A stretch of DNA of 64,000 bases from Halochromatium salexigens (GCF_016653295.1 NZ_NHSF01000063.1:54106-118105); one strand, 5' to 3'. Positions 1 through 9,170 are shown, numbered from the stretch's first letter. Made by a program: numbers and translations. Notes: a model not told the origin generated them from the sequence alone.

Positions 1-1
1 G

Positions 2-493
2 TGGCTGCACGGCAAGAGCTTCGCGCTCTACGGCGATGCCGACTTCGTCATGGGCTTGAGCAAGTTCTTGCTCGAGCTCGGCGCCGAACCGAAGCACATC
101 CTCTGCAACCACGCCAACAAGCGCTGGAAGAAGGCGATGGAGGCGATGCTGGCCGACTCACCCTATGGTCAGAACTCGACCGTCTATATGAGCAAGGACC
201 TCTGGCACCTGCGCTCGCTGTGCTTCACCGACAAGCCGGATTTCCTGATCGGTAACAGTTACGGCAAGTTCATCCAGCGCGACACCCTGAAGAAGGGCAA
301 AGCGCACGAGGTGCCGCTGATCCGGATCGGCTTCCCGATCTTCGACCGGCATCACCTGCATCGGATGACCACCCTGGGCTACGAGGGCGCGATGTACATG
401 CTAACCACCTTGGTCAATGCCGTGCTCGAACAGTTGGACAAGGAGACCAACGAAATGGGGGTCACTGACTTCGGTTACGACCTCGTTCGCTAG
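2..493 (+). CDS. nifK: Nitrogenase molybdenum-iron protein beta chain, C-terminal part
   Basis: The gene enters from the left edge, so only the last 163 residues are visible. NifK is the beta subunit of the MoFe protein (dinitrogenase), a cytoplasmic alpha2beta2 enzyme that reduces N2. The visible part carries typical late-NifK sequence: a GDADFV stretch near the edge, NSYGKFI in the middle, and an RIGFPIFDRHHLHR segment followed by the TTLGYEGA helix. The stop is TAG at 491-493. nifT follows 76 bases later on the same strand, the usual nifHDKT order, so nifH and nifD should lie just left of the window. Identity is very secure; the start is not visible. Confidence 0.97.
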   Translation, partial: WLHGKSFALYGDADFVMGLSKFLLELGAEPKHILCNHANKRWKKAMEAMLADSPYGQNSTVYMSKDLWHLRSLCFTDKPDFLIGNSYGKFIQRDTLKKGKAHEVPLIRIGFPIFDRHHLHRMTTLGYEGAMYMLTTLVNAVLEQLDKETNEMGVTDFGYDLVR

Positions 494-569
494 CTGCTGT
501 CAATGGCCGACCCCATAGAGCGGCCGTCGGCTCCCGGGGTTGGCCATTGCATGAGACACGAGACACAAG

Positions 570-788
570 ATGCCTAATGTCATGATCCGAAAAAACGACA
601 GCGGTGGACTGCTGTTCTACGTCGCGAAAAAAGATATGGAAGAGACCATCGCCAGCGTCGAGACCGACACCAGCGACGCCTGGGGCGGTGCCGTCGAACT
701 CACCGACGGCTCGCGCTGGTACATCGACCCAGTCAGCCCACCGCCCAGCTTTCCGACCACCCTGCGCTTCAAACGCGCCGAGGGCTGA
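570..788 (+). CDS. nifT: NifT/FixU family protein
   Basis: This 72-residue protein has the NifT/FixU pattern: an N-terminal MPNVMIR strand, a short beta-rich body with LLFYVAKKDMEE, and a WGGAVELTDG segment ending in a W-Y-I-D motif. NifT is a small conserved nif protein of unclear function; in several diazotrophs its loss has little effect. It lies directly downstream of nifK in the standard nifHDKT order and is followed by a ferredoxin gene. Length fits the family. Identity rests on sequence and position together. Confidence 0.93.
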   Translation: MPNVMIRKNDSGGLLFYVAKKDMEETIASVETDTSDAWGGAVELTDGSRWYIDPVSPPPSFPTTLRFKRAEG

Positions 789-880
789 GCCGCTTACACA
801 CATCAGCAATCCGTGACTGCAGCGACGCGCGACCAACCTCGGGCGTCTCGGCAACAACCACCCACAGCCGGAGGTACATC

Positions 881-1069
881 ATGGCCTTACAAATCATCCG
901 CGACATTTGCACCGCCTGCGGCGACTGCGTATCCGTTTGCCCAACGGACAGCATTACAGCCTTCAAAGGCACCTATAAGATCGACGCCAGCACCTGCACC
1001 GAGTGCGACGACGCCGACCCGCAGTGCGTTGATGTCTGCATGGAAGACGACTGCATCGTTCCGGCCTGA
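881..1069 (+). CDS. 2[4Fe-4S] ferredoxin, nif-linked
   Basis: A 62-residue low-potential electron carrier with two cysteine clusters: C-x2-C-x2-C-x3-C-P near residues 10-21, and C-x2-C-x6-C-x3-C later. It should carry two 4Fe-4S centres and may pass electrons toward nitrogenase or serve cofactor assembly. The second cluster is unusual: FdxN-type proteins as I know them mostly have eight residues between the second and third cysteine and a proline after the last one, while here there are six and the proline is replaced by Met. A GGAGG ribosome site lies just upstream (870-874). It sits between nifT and nifY on the same strand, so it is probably co-transcribed with nifHDK. Confidence 0.92.
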   Translation: MALQIIRDICTACGDCVSVCPTDSITAFKGTYKIDASTCTECDDADPQCVDVCMEDDCIVPA

Positions 1070-1121
1070 AGCAGGCGGCAAAACGGCAAACCGAACAGAC
1101 AGGACCAGAAAGGAGCCAACG

Positions 1122-1835
1122 ATGACCCAATCGACCTTATCCGACGAGATCGCGCTGCGCATTGGCCTCGCCGCCCGCGCCCTCCCGGACACCGACATCG
1201 CCAGGCTCCTGCGGGTGCTCGCCGACGCCGTCGGACTCCCGCCGACCGCCGTTAGCCTCAACGAACTCACCGTCAAGGGCCTCAAGCATGCCGCTGACGG
1301 CGAGTTCGCCGACGTCGACAATGCCGCTCTTAAAGAGGCCCTCGCACGCCTCAAAGGCCAAGGCAGCAGCGAGATCGAGCCAGCGCCTGACCCCGAGTCC
1401 TACAGCGACGGCGAGCTACCTAGTTCGATCCGCGTCGCCTGCGCCTCCAACGGCGGCGAACTCCTCGATGGCCACTTCGGCTCCTGCCAACGCTTTCTGG
1501 TCTACCAGGTCTCTGCCGACAGCTACAAACTCATCGACTGCCGCGATATCGACGCCGCCGCCGGCGAGCAACAGGATGACAAGAACAGCTATCGTGCCTC
1601 GCTGATCGCCGACTGCCAGATCCTCTACGTCGCCTCCATCGGTGGCCCGGCCGCAGCCAAGGTGGTTAAACGCGACATCCATCCGATCAAACGTCCGCAG
1701 ATGGGCAACGCCCGTGAGCACATCGCTGAGCTCTCGCGCATCCTCGCCGACAAGGCCCCGCCATGGCTTGCGAAGATCATGGGCACCGCAACCGAATCGC
1801 GGGTGCACTTCGAGCGCACGCCTGAAGAAGCCTGA
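1122..1835 (+). CDS. nifY: NifY/NafY-type nitrogenase cofactor carrier
   Basis: A 237-residue protein of the dinitrogenase iron-molybdenum cofactor biosynthesis family. Residues 1-90 form a helical N-terminal domain as in NafY and NifY; the C-terminal half is the NifX-like cofactor-binding fold, with the HFG signature in a DGHFGSC stretch. Family members bind FeMo-co or apo-dinitrogenase and help insert the cofactor. I chose ATG 1122 because AGGAG lies at 1111-1115; a longer in-frame opening upstream overlaps the ferredoxin gene and lacks homology. Position downstream of nifK-nifT matches the nifHDKTY order of Azotobacter. NifY and NafY cannot be separated by eye. Confidence 0.88.
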   Translation: MTQSTLSDEIALRIGLAARALPDTDIARLLRVLADAVGLPPTAVSLNELTVKGLKHAADGEFADVDNAALKEALARLKGQGSSEIEPAPDPESYSDGELPSSIRVACASNGGELLDGHFGSCQRFLVYQVSADSYKLIDCRDIDAAAGEQQDDKNSYRASLIADCQILYVASIGGPAAAKVVKRDIHPIKRPQMGNAREHIAELSRILADKAPPWLAKIMGTATESRVHFERTPEEA

Positions 1836-1847
1836 GCCTACGCGCGC

Positions 1848-2120
1848 ATGATCAGCACCGCCTTCCTCGACCAGATTGAGACCATCATCAGCCGCGCCGG
1901 TCTCAGTAGCGACTCGGTCACGGCCCTACGCGACGCCTTCCCAGACCATCACTTCACTCATTGTCTTGATGACGACATCAGCGCCGGCATCGAGCCGGTG
2001 CGCGAATCCGAGGGCTTCAACCTCTACCTGATCGACGCCAGCGAGCACTGTCTACGCTTCACCCGCGATCTCGATAGCGCCACCGGACTCGTCCTCGCTG
2101 AGGTCAGCGACGAGGATTGA
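1848..2120 (+). CDS. Small nif-associated protein, possibly DUF6129
   Basis: A 90-residue acidic protein that begins 13 bases after the nifY stop and is clearly part of the same transcription unit. It resembles a small conserved protein that I recall next to nifY in gammaproteobacterial nif clusters (DUF6129). No catalytic motif, signal peptide or membrane segment is visible; two cysteines occur, in the HCLDDD and EHCLRF stretches. A role in nitrogen fixation is inferred from position only. The family name is from memory and should be checked with a profile search. Confidence 0.7.
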   Translation: MISTAFLDQIETIISRAGLSSDSVTALRDAFPDHHFTHCLDDDISAGIEPVRESEGFNLYLIDASEHCLRFTRDLDSATGLVLAEVSDED

Positions 2121-2590
2121 GACGGCGACGCGTTCCGAAACCAAGCGCGTTTGGCCATCCCTTTGGGCCGATTGCCACCGATCCTGATACACTCGCCCAC
2201 CGATCCGCGCGTCATGCTCCGATAAGCGCGTAGGCGACATCATCGGCAGTCGACACCATCGAGAGAGACCAGAGTTCGCGCTGACCCGTGGCCCCTTTAG
2301 CTTATGCCCTGCCCCTGCTGATGCTCGCCTCGGCGCTGGCGTTGTCTGGGTCGGCGTTGCCCATCAGTTACCGCCCTTGCTGCCAGCGCTCGGGCTTGCG
2401 CTATCCTTACTGCCGCTTCTCTTTCTGTTCGATAGCCTGGCGCGCCGCTTCGGGATCGCGCGCGTTGGCCTTTATCCAGATCTCGGTGACGCGACTCGAC
2501 AAGTTTCAGCAGCCCGCGCCAGGCCCATAGGCCTTATCGAGCCACCGCCCTGCGGCGGTCGAGCGAAATCTTTGCAGGGGGACACAATGC
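2121..2590 (+). other. Intergenic stretch, no gene supported
   Basis: About 470 bases between the nif genes and the large transporter-acyltransferase gene. Two short overlapping frames (2288-2530 and 2377-2652) encode leucine-rich, membrane-like sequence but have no recognisable family and poor starts. The second runs into the next gene in another frame. They may be a decayed fragment. A purine-rich CAGGGGG just before 2587 is the likely ribosome site of the next gene. Confidence 0.4.
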
Positions 2591-5500
2591 ATGACCCGGC
2601 TCACACGAATCAATGGCTTTCTGCCCTTCGTGGTCGTGGTGTTCCTGAATAGCTTCGTTGATCTCGGCCACAAGATCATCATTCAAAACGCGCTCTTCAA
2701 GGCCTATGACGGCCCCGAGCAGATCTGGCTCACGGCCGTGGTCAACGCGTTGATCCTGCTACCCTTCATCCTGCTGTTCACGCCCTCGGGTTTTATCGCC
2801 GACCGCTGGCCGAAGAATCGGGTCATGCGCATCAGCGCCTTTGTCGCGATCGGTATCACCCTCGCAATCACCGCCTGCTATTACCTGGGCTGGTTCCAGG
2901 CCGCCTTCGCGATGACCTTCGTGCTGGCGTTGCAGAGCGCGATCTACTCGCCGTCAAAATTCGGTTACATCAAGGAGCTTTCTGGCAACGAGGCCCTGAC
3001 CACCGCCAATGCTTGGGTGCAGGCCTCGACCAGCATTGCCATTCTGGCCGGCACCCTGGTCTTTTCCGTGCTCTTCGAGGCCTTGCTCCGCACCGACTCC
3101 GGCGCCATCGGCGGCACCGGCCTTCCGCCCGACGACATCCTGCGGCGAATCGCGCCGGTGGGCTGGTGCCTGGTGCTCGCCTCGCTGACCGAGGCACTGC
3201 TCACCTTGCGCCTGCCGGAGCACCATGCTGGCGAGGCGGACATGCGCTTCGATCGCGCCGCCTATCTCAGCGGCCGCTATCTGAAGCACAACCTGCATGC
3301 GGCCTGGAACAATCAGGTGATCTGGCTCTCGATCGTTGGACTCGGCGTCTTCTGGGGCATCGCCCAGGTCCTGCTCGCGGCCTTCCCTGCCTTCGTCGAA
3401 GATAGTCTCGGCGAGACCAATACCGTGATGATCCAGGGCGTGATGGCCTTTTCCGGGATCGGTATCATCCTGGGTGCCATGCTCGCTGGACGCATCTCGC
3501 GCGACCATGTCGAAACCGGCTTGATCCCGGTGGGCGCCATGGGCATCGCGTTGGTCATCATCCTGCTGCCGCACATCCGCGTTGCCTGGCTGCATGGGCT
3601 GAATTTCCTCGCCCTCGGCTTCTTGGCCGGGCTGTTCATCGTGCCGCTGAACGCGTTGATCCAGTTCAATGCCGGGGAGCGCGAACTCGGGCGGGTGCTC
3701 GCCGCCAAGAACTTCGTGCTCAACTGGGTCATGCTCGCGGCACTGATGGTGACCATGGCCTCGGCACTGGCCAATGCCGGTAGCCACATCATCATGGTTG
3801 CGCTTGGCGTCGTGGCGACCGTGGGTGGACTTTATACGATATTGCAACTACCACAGTCGCTGCTACGCTTCGTGATCGCCCGGACAATGCGAACGCGTTA
3901 CCGACTCCAGGTCATCGGCCTCGACGACATGCCGGCCCAAGATGGGGTGCTGATGCTCGGCAATCATGTCAGCTGGATCGACTGGGCCATGGTGCAGTTG
4001 GCAAGCCCGCGGCCGGTGCATTTCGTCATGGAACGGGGGATCTATGAACGGTGGTATCTGCGCCGCTTCATGGACGCCTTTGGGGTCGTGCCGATCTCGC
4101 GTGGCCGCTCCCGAGACGCGCTCAAAGCCGTCACCAGACTGCTAAATCAGGGCGAGGTCGTCTGCCTCTTCCCCGAGGGCACGATGAGCAAGAATGCCCA
4201 GCTTGGGGAATTCAAGCGCGGCTTTGAGCGAGCGGCCGCGGGTGTTCATTCGGATAGGCCTGTCCGCATCCTGCCTTTCTACCTGCGCGGACTCTGGGGC
4301 AGCCGTTTCTCGCACGCGAGCCAAAAACTCAAGCGCGGCAACCGCGATGGGCTGCCGCGGGACGTGATCGTCGCCTTTGGACCGACATTGCCCATCCATA
4401 GCCACGCCGATGCCGTGAAGCAGGCTGTCTTTGCGCTCTCTGTCAGTTCCTGGCGTGAGCACGCCGCCACCCTGCCAACGCTGCCACAGGCCTGGCTGCG
4501 AGTGGCAAAGCGCCGGCTTGCCGAGACGGCCGTGATCGATTCGAGCGGCAGGCGCATGAGCAATCGCCGCTTGATCGCTGCCACGCTGAGGAGCGCGCGG
4601 ATCATTCGCCACCACTGCCGGGGTCCGCGCATCGGCGTGCTCCTGCTCCCGAGCAGCACCGCCGTCATCGCGAATCTCGCGAGTTGGCTCGCCGGCAAGC
4701 AGGTTGTCAATCTGAGCCCGAATCTGGGGAGCGATGCCTTCAGATCGGCTTCCGGGCGTGCCGGGCTCGCCCAGGTGCTGACCTCGGCACCCTATCTCGC
4801 CGAGCTGCGTCGCCAGGGGCTTGAGCCGGATCGGCTATTGGCCGACCTCGAGTGCATCGATCTCGAAGCACTGCATGCCGCCCATCTTGATTGGCGTGGT
4901 CTCCTCGCGTTAACCGCGGCCGTCACCCTGCCAGGTTGGCTGTTACTCGCGCTCGGTGGTTGCCATCGTGTCAGGCCCGATGACACCGCGGCGGTCCTCT
5001 TCTCGAGCGATCCTCATGGTTGGCGGAAGGGCGTTGAACTCAGCCATCGCACGCTCATTGCAAACGTCGAGCAGATCGCCGATGTGCTCAATACCGAATG
5101 CGACGACCTCATGTTGGCCAATCTGCCCTTCTCTCAAGCGCTCGGGCTCACCCTGAACAACTGTCTGCCGTTGTTGGCAGGCATGCCGATGATCTGTCAC
5201 AGTGAACCGGACGATGCGCTCGGCGCAGCCAAGGCTATTGCCCGCTTTCGGGCCACGCTGCTGTTCGGCACCTCGCGCTTGCTCGAGCCTTATCTCGAGC
5301 AGCCGAAGATTCATCCGATCATGCTGGCTTCGCTGCGTTTGCTCATCGTCGGCGCCGAGCCTCTCGCGCCTAAGGTGCGCGAGGGCTTTGCGCTGCGCTT
5401 TAACAAGCACGTCTATGAGGGCTATGGCACCACCGAAACCTCCCCGCTGGCGAGCCTCAATCTCCCGGACGCGATCGAAACCGAGCACTGGACGATCCAC

Positions 5501-5767
5501 ACTGGCTCGAAGCCCGGCAGCGTTGGCATGCCGCTGCCGGGGACTTGCTTTCGCGTCGTCGACCCGCAGACATTCGAGAATCGCGCCACCGGTCAAGACG
5601 GGCTCGTGTTGATTGGCGGCGTGCAACTGATGAAGGGCTATCTGAACGAGCCCGAGCGCACCCGCGAAGCGATGATCGAACTCGATGGTCAGCGCTGGTA
5701 CAAGACCGGCGACTGCGGGCATCTCGATGGCGATGGCTTTCTGAATCTCACCGGACGGCAGCTATGA
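2591..5767 (+). CDS. LplT-Aas-like fusion: MFS transporter, acyltransferase, truncated AMP-binding domain
   Basis: This 1058-residue inner-membrane protein joins three parts. Residues 1-410 are an MFS transporter like LplT (lysophospholipid flipping). Residues 430-630 are a PlsC-type acyltransferase with NHVSWID at 458-464 (H-x4-D) and FPEGT at 527-531. Residues 640-1058 are an AMP-binding (acyl-ACP synthetase-like) region. The family repairs 2-acyl lysophospholipids. Two things are odd. The adenylate-domain P-loop, normally a Ser/Thr/Gly-rich loop, reads SSDPHGWRKG at 805-814. The protein also stops right after the LTGR hinge, so the C-terminal lid domain of about 90 residues is missing. YGTTE and YKTGD motifs remain. 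The transporter and acyltransferase look intact; the adenylating activity looks lost. Confidence 0.88.
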   Translation: MTRLTRINGFLPFVVVVFLNSFVDLGHKIIIQNALFKAYDGPEQIWLTAVVNALILLPFILLFTPSGFIADRWPKNRVMRISAFVAIGITLAITACYYLGWFQAAFAMTFVLALQSAIYSPSKFGYIKELSGNEALTTANAWVQASTSIAILAGTLVFSVLFEALLRTDSGAIGGTGLPPDDILRRIAPVGWCLVLASLTEALLTLRLPEHHAGEADMRFDRAAYLSGRYLKHNLHAAWNNQVIWLSIVGLGVFWGIAQVLLAAFPAFVEDSLGETNTVMIQGVMAFSGIGIILGAMLAGRISRDHVETGLIPVGAMGIALVIILLPHIRVAWLHGLNFLALGFLAGLFIVPLNALIQFNAGERELGRVLAAKNFVLNWVMLAALMVTMASALANAGSHIIMVALGVVATVGGLYTILQLPQSLLRFVIARTMRTRYRLQVIGLDDMPAQDGVLMLGNHVSWIDWAMVQLASPRPVHFVMERGIYERWYLRRFMDAFGVVPISRGRSRDALKAVTRLLNQGEVVCLFPEGTMSKNAQLGEFKRGFERAAAGVHSDRPVRILPFYLRGLWGSRFSHASQKLKRGNRDGLPRDVIVAFGPTLPIHSHADAVKQAVFALSVSSWREHAATLPTLPQAWLRVAKRRLAETAVIDSSGRRMSNRRLIAATLRSARIIRHHCRGPRIGVLLLPSSTAVIANLASWLAGKQVVNLSPNLGSDAFRSASGRAGLAQVLTSAPYLAELRRQGLEPDRLLADLECIDLEALHAAHLDWRGLLALTAAVTLPGWLLLALGGCHRVRPDDTAAVLFSSDPHGWRKGVELSHRTLIANVEQIADVLNTECDDLMLANLPFSQALGLTLNNCLPLLAGMPMICHSEPDDALGAAKAIARFRATLLFGTSRLLEPYLEQPKIHPIMLASLRLLIVGAEPLAPKVREGFALRFNKHVYEGYGTTETSPLASLNLPDAIETEHWTIHTGSKPGSVGMPLPGTCFRVVDPQTFENRATGQDGLVLIGGVQLMKGYLNEPERTREAMIELDGQRWYKTGDCGHLDGDGFLNLTGRQL

Positions 5768-5812
5768 TTGGCTAGAATGGCGTCCCTCCAAGCTGACAAG
5801 GACTCCCCGATC

Positions 5813-6250
5813 ATGATCGCCACCCTTTCGCACCCAGGGCCACGCCGATGCTGGCTTGTCCCGGCGCTCTGCGTGCTCCTCTTGATCAGTTGCGCCGAAG
5901 ACCCGATGGGCGCCGAAAACCGCTTCGCACTCATGGCCCTCAATCAATGCAACCATGGGCAAGCCTTGATGCTTGTCGACCAGGCCATCGAGCGCGGCAA
6001 CGCCGAGAATGTCGAGCGCGCACTGATGTTGAAGGCCGCCATCCTGCGCGATCGTGGCGACACCGCCGCCGCCGAGGCGCTGTACCCAGCCATCGACGCG
6101 GCCTGGGAAGCGGCGAAGGAGAAATCCCTCTCGGCAAGCCGGCGCGAGCGCGATATCCAGATGTTCATCGATATCGCCCAGGCCGAACGCCACGCCCTCG
6201 GCCTTGACGCCACCTGCGAGGCCAGCGCGGCCGATCAGGGCCGCGATTGA
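5813..6250 (+). CDS. Putative lipoprotein
   Basis: A 145-residue protein with a lipoprotein signal: basic residues PRRCW, a hydrophobic stretch, and a lipobox ending in Cys27 (LLISC). The mature part is helical and alanine-rich, with a paired-helix look like TPR or SEL1 repeats and two cysteines, but no family is recognised. In-frame starts at TTG 5768 and ATG 5777 also exist; ATG 5813 is preferred because it places the signal peptide at the N-terminus. The gene lies 45 bases after the truncated Aas-like gene and may share its transcript. Function unknown. Confidence 0.7.
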   Translation: MIATLSHPGPRRCWLVPALCVLLLISCAEDPMGAENRFALMALNQCNHGQALMLVDQAIERGNAENVERALMLKAAILRDRGDTAAAEALYPAIDAAWEAAKEKSLSASRRERDIQMFIDIAQAERHALGLDATCEASAADQGRD

Positions 6251-6482
6251 CCAAGAAGATTTCGCTTTCACCCACCTGCGGGCCAGTGTATGCTGCAGCC
6301 ATCGATTATCGCGCTGTGCGAGCCGATGGAGTCTGGGCCGCGCAATCCCGCCCTTCGCTTTACCCCGCTTGATCGAATCCGAGGGATGACCTGCTCATCC
6401 ACCGCTATCGCCGCCTGATTGGCACACTGGTCGGCGGTGGTCCACTTCCCAACGGTGTGCATTTCCTAGAGAGACGAGACTG

Positions 6483-6782
6483 ATGAATATCTACGTTGGC
6501 AATTTGGCCTACAGCGTGACCCAGGATGAGCTTCGTGAGGCGTTCGGCGCTTACGGCGAAGTCGAGAGCGCGAACCTGATCATGGACAAGTTCACGGGCG
6601 AATCGAAGGGCTTCGGCTTCGTCGAAATGCCAAACAACAGTGAGGCTGACGCGGCCATCAAGGCACTCAACGAGCAGCCCATGAAGGGCCGCCCGATTCG
6701 CGTCAACCAGGCCAAGCCACGGGCTGAACGTGGACGCAATGGCGGTGGTGGTGGCGGTGCCGGCGGCGGTCGTCGCTGGTAG
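6483..6782 (+). CDS. RNA-binding protein, RRM type with glycine-rich tail
   Basis: A 99-residue single-RRM protein. RNP2 is IYVGNL at residues 3-8 and RNP1 is KGFGFVEM at 42-49, both complete with the aromatic residues that stack on RNA. The tail from residue 86 is glycine-rich with Arg at both ends, as in bacterial and cyanobacterial Rbp proteins linked to cold response. AGAGA lies just before ATG 6483. The gene is monocistronic, closed by two hairpins. Family assignment is secure; its RNA targets are unknown. Confidence 0.95.
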   Translation: MNIYVGNLAYSVTQDELREAFGAYGEVESANLIMDKFTGESKGFGFVEMPNNSEADAAIKALNEQPMKGRPIRVNQAKPRAERGRNGGGGGGAGGGRRW

Positions 6783-6798
6783 GCACTGAGCACCCTCG

Positions 6799-6828
6799 CC
6801 CCGCGTGCTCATGTAAGAGCACACGGGG
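6799..6828 (+). terminator. Hairpin after the RRM gene
   Basis: A stem pairs 6799-6810 with 6817-6828 with one mismatch around a six-base loop. It has no T-run. It is the first of two hairpins and may protect the mRNA end or act as an attenuator ahead of the true terminator. Confidence 0.5.
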
Positions 6829-6842
6829 TGTGAGGCACAAGG

Positions 6843-6881
6843 CGGCCAGGACGAGTGCATGCTCGTCCTGGCCGTTTTTTT
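6843..6881 (+). terminator. Strong rho-independent terminator
   Basis: A perfect 13-bp stem pairs 6843-6855 with 6862-6874, a six-base loop reads tgcatg, and a run of seven T follows at 6875-6881. This ends the RRM gene transcript and insulates the Trm112-like gene. Confidence 0.93.
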
Positions 6882-6952
6882 GTTCGGCGCAGCCGGCCGC
6901 GCTGCGGTAGCATTCGTGCTGAATCCAGAACCATCCTGCCCGGGAGAACCCC

Positions 6953-7156
6953 ATGTTGGACAAGAAGCTCCTCGACATCCTCGTCTGCCCCGTCACCAAA
7001 GGACCGCTGATCTACGATAAGGACAACGCGGAACTGATCGCGATCGCCGGCCGCCTAGCCTACCCGATCCGCGATGGCATCCCGGTGATGCTCGAGGACG
7101 AGGCGCGCTCACTGAGCGAGGACGAGGCCGAAGCCTGGCGCAAGAAGCAGGGCTGA
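6953..7156 (+). CDS. Trm112/YcaR family protein
   Basis: A 67-residue protein of the Trm112 family. The start is typical ([13 protein letters not shown]) and the end carries the [11 protein letters not shown] segment of this fold. Eukaryotic and archaeal Trm112 activates methyltransferases; the bacterial YcaR role is not settled. The usual CPxC knuckle is CPVT here, so zinc binding is doubtful, which is common in the bacterial branch. YcaR genes usually sit beside kdsB or lpxK; here an epimerase gene follows after 41 bases. A GGGAGAA ribosome site precedes ATG 6953. Confidence 0.92.
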   Translation: MLDKKLLDILVCPVTKGPLIYDKDNAELIAIAGRLAYPIRDGIPVMLEDEARSLSEDEAEAWRKKQG

Positions 7157-7197
7157 TATCGGCGCCCCAGGCCGCTCACAGCATTGGAGAGACGACA

Positions 7198-8205
7198 ATG
7201 AAGGTGATGGTAACCGGTAGCGCGGGCTTTATCGGCTCGGCGCTCTGCCTGCGTCTACTCGAGCGCGGCGACGAGGTCGTCGGCATCGACAACCTCAACG
7301 AGTATTACGATGTCGGGCTCAAGCAGGCGCGCCTCGCGCGCACGCAGAGCCAGCCCGGCTTTACCGATCTGCGCCTCGATCTCGAGGATCGCGCCGGCAT
7401 CGCCCAGGCCTTTGCCGAGCACAAGCCCGACCGGGTGGTCAATCTCGCCGCCCAGGCCGGTGTGCGCTACTCGATCGAGAATCCGCTCGCCTATATCGAC
7501 ACCAACCTGGTCGGCTTCGGCCACATCCTCGAAGGCTGTCGCCACAACGGCGTCGAGCATCTGGTCTATGCCTCCAGCAGCTCGGTCTATGGCGCCAACA
7601 CCAACATGCCGTTCTCGGTGCACGACAACGTCGACCACCCGCTCAGCCTCTATGCCGCGAGCAAGAAGGCCAATGAGCTGATGGCCCACACCTACAGCGA
7701 ACTCTACCAACTGCCGACCACCGGCCTGCGCTTCTTCACCGTCTACGGCCCCTGGGGTCGACCGGACATGGCGCTGTTCCTGTTCACCCGCGCCATCCTC
7801 GCCGGCGAGCCGATCCAGGTCTTCAACTACGGCAAGCACCGGCGCGATTTCACCTATGTCGATGACATCGTCGAGGGCGTGATCCGGGTGCTCGATCGCC
7901 TCCCCGAGCCGAACCCGAACTGGAGCGGCGCGGCGCCCGACTCGGCCACCAGCCGCGCCCCCTATCGGCTCTACAACATCGGCAACAACAACCCGGTCGA
8001 GCTGATGCACTACATCGAGACCCTCGAGCAGTGTCTCGGCAAGACCGCCGAGAAGGAGCTGCTGCCGCTACAACCAGGTGATGTGCCGGATACCTACGCC
8101 GATGTCAGCGACTTGGTCGACGAACTCGGCTATCGCCCGGCGACCAGCGTCGAGGACGGCATCCGCCGCTTCGTCGACTGGTATCGGGATTACTATCAGG
8201 CGTGA
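7198..8205 (+). CDS. NAD-dependent epimerase, UDP-glucuronate 4-epimerase-like
   Basis: A 335-residue extended short-chain dehydrogenase. The NAD-binding GSAGFIG is at residues 7-13, the catalytic YxxxK is Y152-K156 (YAASK), and the serine-rich ASSSSVYG lies just before it. The [11 protein letters not shown] segment and the [16 protein letters not shown] stretch match the UDP-glucuronate 4-epimerase (Cap/LpsL) branch, which makes UDP-galacturonate for surface polysaccharide. GAGAGA precedes ATG 7198. The exact substrate cannot be read from the sequence; other nucleotide-sugar epimerases or dehydratases are possible. Confidence 0.9.
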   Translation: MKVMVTGSAGFIGSALCLRLLERGDEVVGIDNLNEYYDVGLKQARLARTQSQPGFTDLRLDLEDRAGIAQAFAEHKPDRVVNLAAQAGVRYSIENPLAYIDTNLVGFGHILEGCRHNGVEHLVYASSSSVYGANTNMPFSVHDNVDHPLSLYAASKKANELMAHTYSELYQLPTTGLRFFTVYGPWGRPDMALFLFTRAILAGEPIQVFNYGKHRRDFTYVDDIVEGVIRVLDRLPEPNPNWSGAAPDSATSRAPYRLYNIGNNNPVELMHYIETLEQCLGKTAEKELLPLQPGDVPDTYADVSDLVDELGYRPATSVEDGIRRFVDWYRDYYQA

Positions 8206-8219
8206 CGCCGGCCCGGGCC

Positions 8220-9170
8220 TCAGGCCCAGGGCGGTGTCTCCGGGTCGGGCGCCGGCACCGGGGCCGGCACCTCGGATACGACCTCGAATTCCTCGCACAG
8301 GCTGCTCAACAGCGCGCGCAGCTCGAGCGAAAGCAGCGCCAGCTCGGCATCCAGCGTGGCGCCCTCGTCATCGGCATCGCCGGTGTCGAGTTCGTTGGTG
8401 ACCTCATCGGCAAAGCGCAGCCGCTTCAGGCTCAGATCCTCACCGAGCAGCAGCGACAGGCGATCCTTCCAGTTGACGCCGACACTGACCGCACGCTTGC
8501 CGGTGTCGAGATGGTTGCGGATCTCCGGCGTGCTCAGGTCCTGACCGCGACAGCGCACCGTCGAGCGCGCGTCCTCGGCATCTTGCAGCACGCAGGAGTC
8601 CTCCAGCGCGATGCCCGCGGCGGCGTTGCCGGAGCGAATCCAGTTGCTCAGACGCTCGGCCGCGATCACCTGCGGCTCCAGCGGCTTGACCGGGAAGCTG
8701 CCGAGGCTCTCGCGCAGCAACGCCAGCAGCTCTTCAGCCGCCTTGTCGCTGCCGGCGTCGATCACCACCCAGCCCTCGGCGGCATCGATATAGGCGCGCA
8801 CCAGCCGCGAGCGGGTGAAGGCCTTGGGCAGCATCTCGGCCAGCAGCTCCTCGCGCAGCTGCGTGCGCTCGCGCCGGGCGACCTCGCGCATCTCGGCCTG
8901 CTCGATCTCGGCGACACGCTCGGCCACCGCCTCGGTCACCACCGAGCCCGGCAGTAGCCGCTCTTGGCGGCGCATCGCGAGCAGATGCACCTGGCCGACC
9001 GTGTGCACCAGCAGTTCCGCCTTTGGCCCCAGCGGCGCGGTCCACCCCATGGTAGCGGTCTCGACCGGGCCACAGGGGCGAAAACGGCGCTCGCCCAACT
9101 GCGCGTGCAGCGCCATCTGATCGAGCGTGAACGGCACCTGGAGCCGATACACCTTGGCGTTCTTGAACAT
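8220..9170 (-). CDS. rdgC: Recombination-associated protein RdgC
   Basis: A 316-residue protein beginning MFKNAKVYRLQ, the usual RdgC start. RdgC forms a ring around double-stranded DNA and limits RecA-driven recombination. The central MLPKAFTRSRLVRAYI region and the DEV-TNELD segment near the end fit the family, and length is near the usual 300. ATG 9170 was chosen because GGAGGA lies just upstream on this strand; 45 codons of open frame further up lack homology. The tail ends in a proline and glutamate-rich stretch. It is convergent with the epimerase gene, 14 bases apart. Confidence 0.95.
   Translation of the reverse strand: MFKNAKVYRLQVPFTLDQMALHAQLGERRFRPCGPVETATMGWTAPLGPKAELLVHTVGQVHLLAMRRQERLLPGSVVTEAVAERVAEIEQAEMREVARRERTQLREELLAEMLPKAFTRSRLVRAYIDAAEGWVVIDAGSDKAAEELLALLRESLGSFPVKPLEPQVIAAERLSNWIRSGNAAAGIALEDSCVLQDAEDARSTVRCRGQDLSTPEIRNHLDTGKRAVSVGVNWKDRLSLLLGEDLSLKRLRFADEVTNELDTGDADDEGATLDAELALLSLELRALLSSLCEEFEVVSEVPAPVPAPDPETPPWA

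Noticed and set aside
2288..2652. Two short membrane-like frames before the Aas-like gene
   Set aside because: No family match, no good start, and they overlap each other and the next gene.
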